Assembly (NCBI GenBank): GCA_947631585.1
Contig: CANRLY010000091.1
Location: 1 to 7,568 of the forward strand
DNA from: an uncultured Clostridia bacterium
GTDB lineage: Bacteria > Bacillota > Clostridia > Oscillospirales > Ruminococcaceae
Reading direction: 5' to 3'
DNA: 7,568 nt
The notes beneath the pieces were generated by a model, which was given only the letters and a program-made list of their open reading frames with translations, searched no databases and was not told where the DNA came from. Shown one piece after another: positions 5,532 through 7,568 of the stretch. The translations under genes were made by a program, and so were the position numbers. Within the stretch, counting starts at the first letter, position 1; every line of letters starts with the position of its first letter.

Positions 5532-7568
5532 TCATTTATAAAAACTCAATTTTTTTCTTACTATCCTGATAGCCGCTGCTGCAAGCAGTGCGACAACTGC
5601 GCCGCCGGCTGCCAGATACATATTAAGTCCGCTGCCGCCTGTCTGAGGCATTGTCACCGTCTCCTTGACAGGTTCTTCGGAAGTGTTGGTTATGGTGATA
5701 AGACCATAGCTTCCGTTGTTTTCATAGGCTGCGGTAAAGCCCTCTACATCGTCCTCACAAACGTAATAGTACCAAGCCGAACCATCGCTGTCAGTGGCAG
5801 GAAGGTCAAAGAAGCTTGCCTGCCAGTTATTGACTTCATCAAGTATCTGGTCGGTCAGGACTTCCTGAGCGTCAGCCGGGATACTTCCGTCAGCAGGAGG
5901 TGCGGTCTTTGACCTGAGAAGATCAAATGTGATCTGAGTTCCGGCATCGGGAACAAGTTCCTTATCGTCATACGATCTCCAGACCTTCTTGACCATCAGT
6001 CCCGGTGAGTTGGTGATAGTTACCGTATCGGTATCGTTAAGTGCGTATTTATCGTAAGATACTGAATAATCCGTATCACCGGCGATATTGGTATCTATCT
6101 CCTTGACGTAGTAATAGTACGGCATTCTGGCATTTCCGCTGGGCAAATTCTCCCAGGTGCATTTCCAGTCGTTGTCTTTGCTGAGTACCGCTTTCAGTTC
6201 GTTTCCGTCAGCGTCTTTGACCGGCGTCAGGCTGTCGGGAAAATCGCTGTCGCTCAGTTCATACGAGCGGAACAGCTGTACAGTGATACTGTCGCCGTCA
6301 TGGGCAGCTGCGCCGTCCTCCCAATTTTTCTCAGCGGTTATGCTGATATTCTTATAGTTTGAAATATTGAAAGACGCTCCGGTTAGCAGCAGGGTAACAT
6401 CTGTAGATTTGACCCCATCTGGGTATTTATCCCTGGCGGGCTTAGATTTATACGAGAAGTAAGAGTAATTGTTTGCGGGGAGAACGTAACCTGTCGGGGG
6501 TTCTACCTCCTCAAGGCGGTAGACAGCGCCCTCCTCAAAGGAAGCAGGCAGCAGTCTGAACGGTTCGTCCTCAGTTCCTGTGTTGAAAGTAACGGCTTTT
6601 GCTGCATCATCAGACCATTCGTCCACCTGATAAGCGGTCACATCGGACGGCACAAGTGTCTGAGGAGTCATTTTAGAAGCATACGTCCATGTCTTATTAT
6701 CAGGATCGTATTTTGAGATCTTAAATTTTGCGGACAGCAGCTTTGTAACCGAAGAAACATCGGTCTTATTTATGGTAACATAAGTAGCCGTTGTGGACAT
6801 ACCGCTGTTTGTGGAAGAAAATTGCAGCTGTGAACTGTTTTCAGATGTGGAGACCACGCCTTTGGTCCTTACTGAAATGCTGTTTTCCACGCCTATGGGT
6901 GCGCCGTCATACATTTCGTCATAGTTCGGATTGACAAAGAATGTATACTCTATCCTCAGATGGGTCTCATCAGGAACGCCTATGAGCATTTCGGCGCAGC
7001 TGCGAGGGGTCTCACTGGTGGCTTCTATTCCGGTAATGAGATCAATATCTCCGAAAGTACCAAAGTACAGTCTGTAGCCATAAGGAACTTCGTAATCTAA
7101 ATGCACCTCGCCGCTTTCATCAAACTTCATACCGGCAAGCGTTTGTTCGAGAGCGCTGTCCCATTGAGGAAAATCTTCATTACGTCCGATACAGAGAGTG
7201 GTACTTCCCGGAAGCTGTGTTCCCGGTTCGCCTTTAAGAGTTATATGGACCTTTCTGGCAAATCCGGTTATCTCATAATAATCATAGTTAAATCTATCTC
7301 TATTGCCTCTGACAACATTACATTCCAGCTGTACCGGGTCGGGGTCGGGATTGAGAATATAAGTATACTCCGATGGGTCAAGCTGTCTGACGTCAACGCC
7401 ATGTTCGTTAACTTCATAAACGTTAAACGAGAACATCTGAACGTCTGCAACAGACTGGTCAACACAATCCAGAGTGAAAATGTCGGTAAGGTTCAGGATC
7501 CCGGTATTAGTATATTTTCTGCCGTTGGGATTGACCTCGATAACGTATCTCTTGAAATTATCGGGAGT
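5532..7568 (-). CDS. Large multi-domain pilus tip/adhesin-type LPXTG-like protein, 3' part (5' end outside window)
   Basis: The frame is open to the right edge; 678 codons are visible, and the ATG at 7436 is internal, because 44 more in-frame codons precede it (TPDNFKRYVIEVNPNGRK and on). Numbering from the edge: beta-rich adhesin-like domains (about 1-260); a SpaA-like domain (about 263-409) with K268, E-box YRLEEVEPPTGY and N404 in FNISN; a CnaB domain (about 410-522) with K414, E490, N520; another CnaB domain (about 523-630) with K528, E605, N628; the sorting signal MPQTGG at 640-645; a hydrophobic helix and RKK tail. CnaB stalks below a larger N-terminal region and the first position in the locus suggest a tip adhesin, but the ligand cannot be told. 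The sorting signal has Met in place of Leu. Six cysteines are visible, many for a Gram-positive surface protein. The signal peptide and operon promoter must lie further right. Confidence 0.88.
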   Translation of the reverse strand, partial: TPDNFKRYVIEVNPNGRKYTNTGILNLTDIFTLDCVDQSVADVQMFSFNVYEVNEHGVDVRQLDPSEYTYILNPDPDPVQLECNVVRGNRDRFNYDYYEITGFARKVHITLKGEPGTQLPGSTTLCIGRNEDFPQWDSALEQTLAGMKFDESGEVHLDYEVPYGYRLYFGTFGDIDLITGIEATSETPRSCAEMLIGVPDETHLRIEYTFFVNPNYDEMYDGAPIGVENSISVRTKGVVSTSENSSQLQFSSTNSGMSTTATYVTINKTDVSSVTKLLSAKFKISKYDPDNKTWTYASKMTPQTLVPSDVTAYQVDEWSDDAAKAVTFNTGTEDEPFRLLPASFEEGAVYRLEEVEPPTGYVLPANNYSYFSYKSKPARDKYPDGVKSTDVTLLLTGASFNISNYKNISITAEKNWEDGAAAHDGDSITVQLFRSYELSDSDFPDSLTPVKDADGNELKAVLSKDNDWKCTWENLPSGNARMPYYYYVKEIDTNIAGDTDYSVSYDKYALNDTDTVTITNSPGLMVKKVWRSYDDKELVPDAGTQITFDLLRSKTAPPADGSIPADAQEVLTDQILDEVNNWQASFFDLPATDSDGSAWYYYVCEDDVEGFTAAYENNGSYGLITITNTSEEPVKETVTMPQTGGSGLNMYLAAGGAVVALLAAAAIRIVRKKLSFYK

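Noticed and set aside
5518..5535. Upstream ATG adding MTGGFT to the major pilin
   Set aside because: It overlaps the tip-gene stop and the TGGAGG ribosome binding site lies inside this extension; the ATG at 5517 has ideal spacing and a standard signal peptide.
7172..7200. Thioester adhesin domain around TTLCIGR in the tip protein
   Set aside because: A Cys followed by Gln residues is present, but the spacing and flanking motif do not match a thioester domain I can recognise; such a domain, if any, would be nearer the unseen N-terminus.
7434..7436. ATG at 7436 as the start of the tip gene
   Set aside because: The same frame stays open for 44 more codons to the window edge with coherent protein-like sequence, there is no signal peptide at this Met, and no ribosome binding site precedes it.
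1..7568. CRISPR array, tRNA/rRNA gene, insertion sequence or prophage element
   Set aside because: No regularly spaced repeats, no tRNA-like cloverleaf noticed, no transposase or integrase coding sequence, and nearly all bases are assigned to housekeeping or pilus genes.

Overview
The window looks like chromosomal DNA of a low-to-mid GC Gram-positive bacterium, most likely a Ruminococcus-type member of the Oscillospiraceae/Clostridia. The evidence is LPXTG cell-wall sorting signals, class C sortase, strong AGGAGG-type ribosome binding sites, and the yhbY-nadD-yqeK cluster typical of Firmicutes. The genus is inferred from sequence flavour, not proven. All seven convincing genes lie on the minus strand, so transcription runs from high to low coordinates.

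Right and centre (7568 down to 1238): a sortase-assembled pilus locus. In transcription order it holds a large multi-domain adhesin/tip pilin (5' end outside the window, sorting signal MPQTGG); the major shaft pilin (LPSTG); a class C pilus-polymerising sortase; a smaller pilin with a proline-rich segment and one CnaB domain (LPQTG), likely the base or ancillary subunit; and a second, smaller sortase that may anchor the fibre. Intergenic gaps are short (2 to 56 nt), as in one operon. A perfect 9-bp hairpin sits between the major pilin and the sortase C gene, where it could set shaft-pilin mRNA above downstream mRNA. A possible 10-codon leader ORF overlaps the start of the last sortase by ATGA. 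The operon closes with a strong intrinsic terminator at about 1190-1234; its promoter is outside the window.

Left (1140 down to 1): a housekeeping operon with its own good sigma-70-type promoter (TGGACT, 17 bp, TATAAT with TGn extension). It encodes the CRM-domain ribosome-assembly protein YhbY, the NAD-biosynthesis enzyme NadD, and the start of the HD-domain protein YqeK (cut by the window edge). Gene spacing is 4 to 8 nt.

The pilus genes work together as follows, by analogy with characterised Gram-positive pili: subunits are exported by their signal peptides and held in the membrane by the C-terminal sorting signal. Sortase C joins the shaft pilins, capped by the tip protein, and the base pilin plus an anchoring sortase transfers the fibre to peptidoglycan. 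Nothing in the window demands a wholly new system. The points worth checking are the non-canonical sortase lid, the unassigned second sortase, three different sorting signals, and unusual translation-initiation arrangements at two genes.
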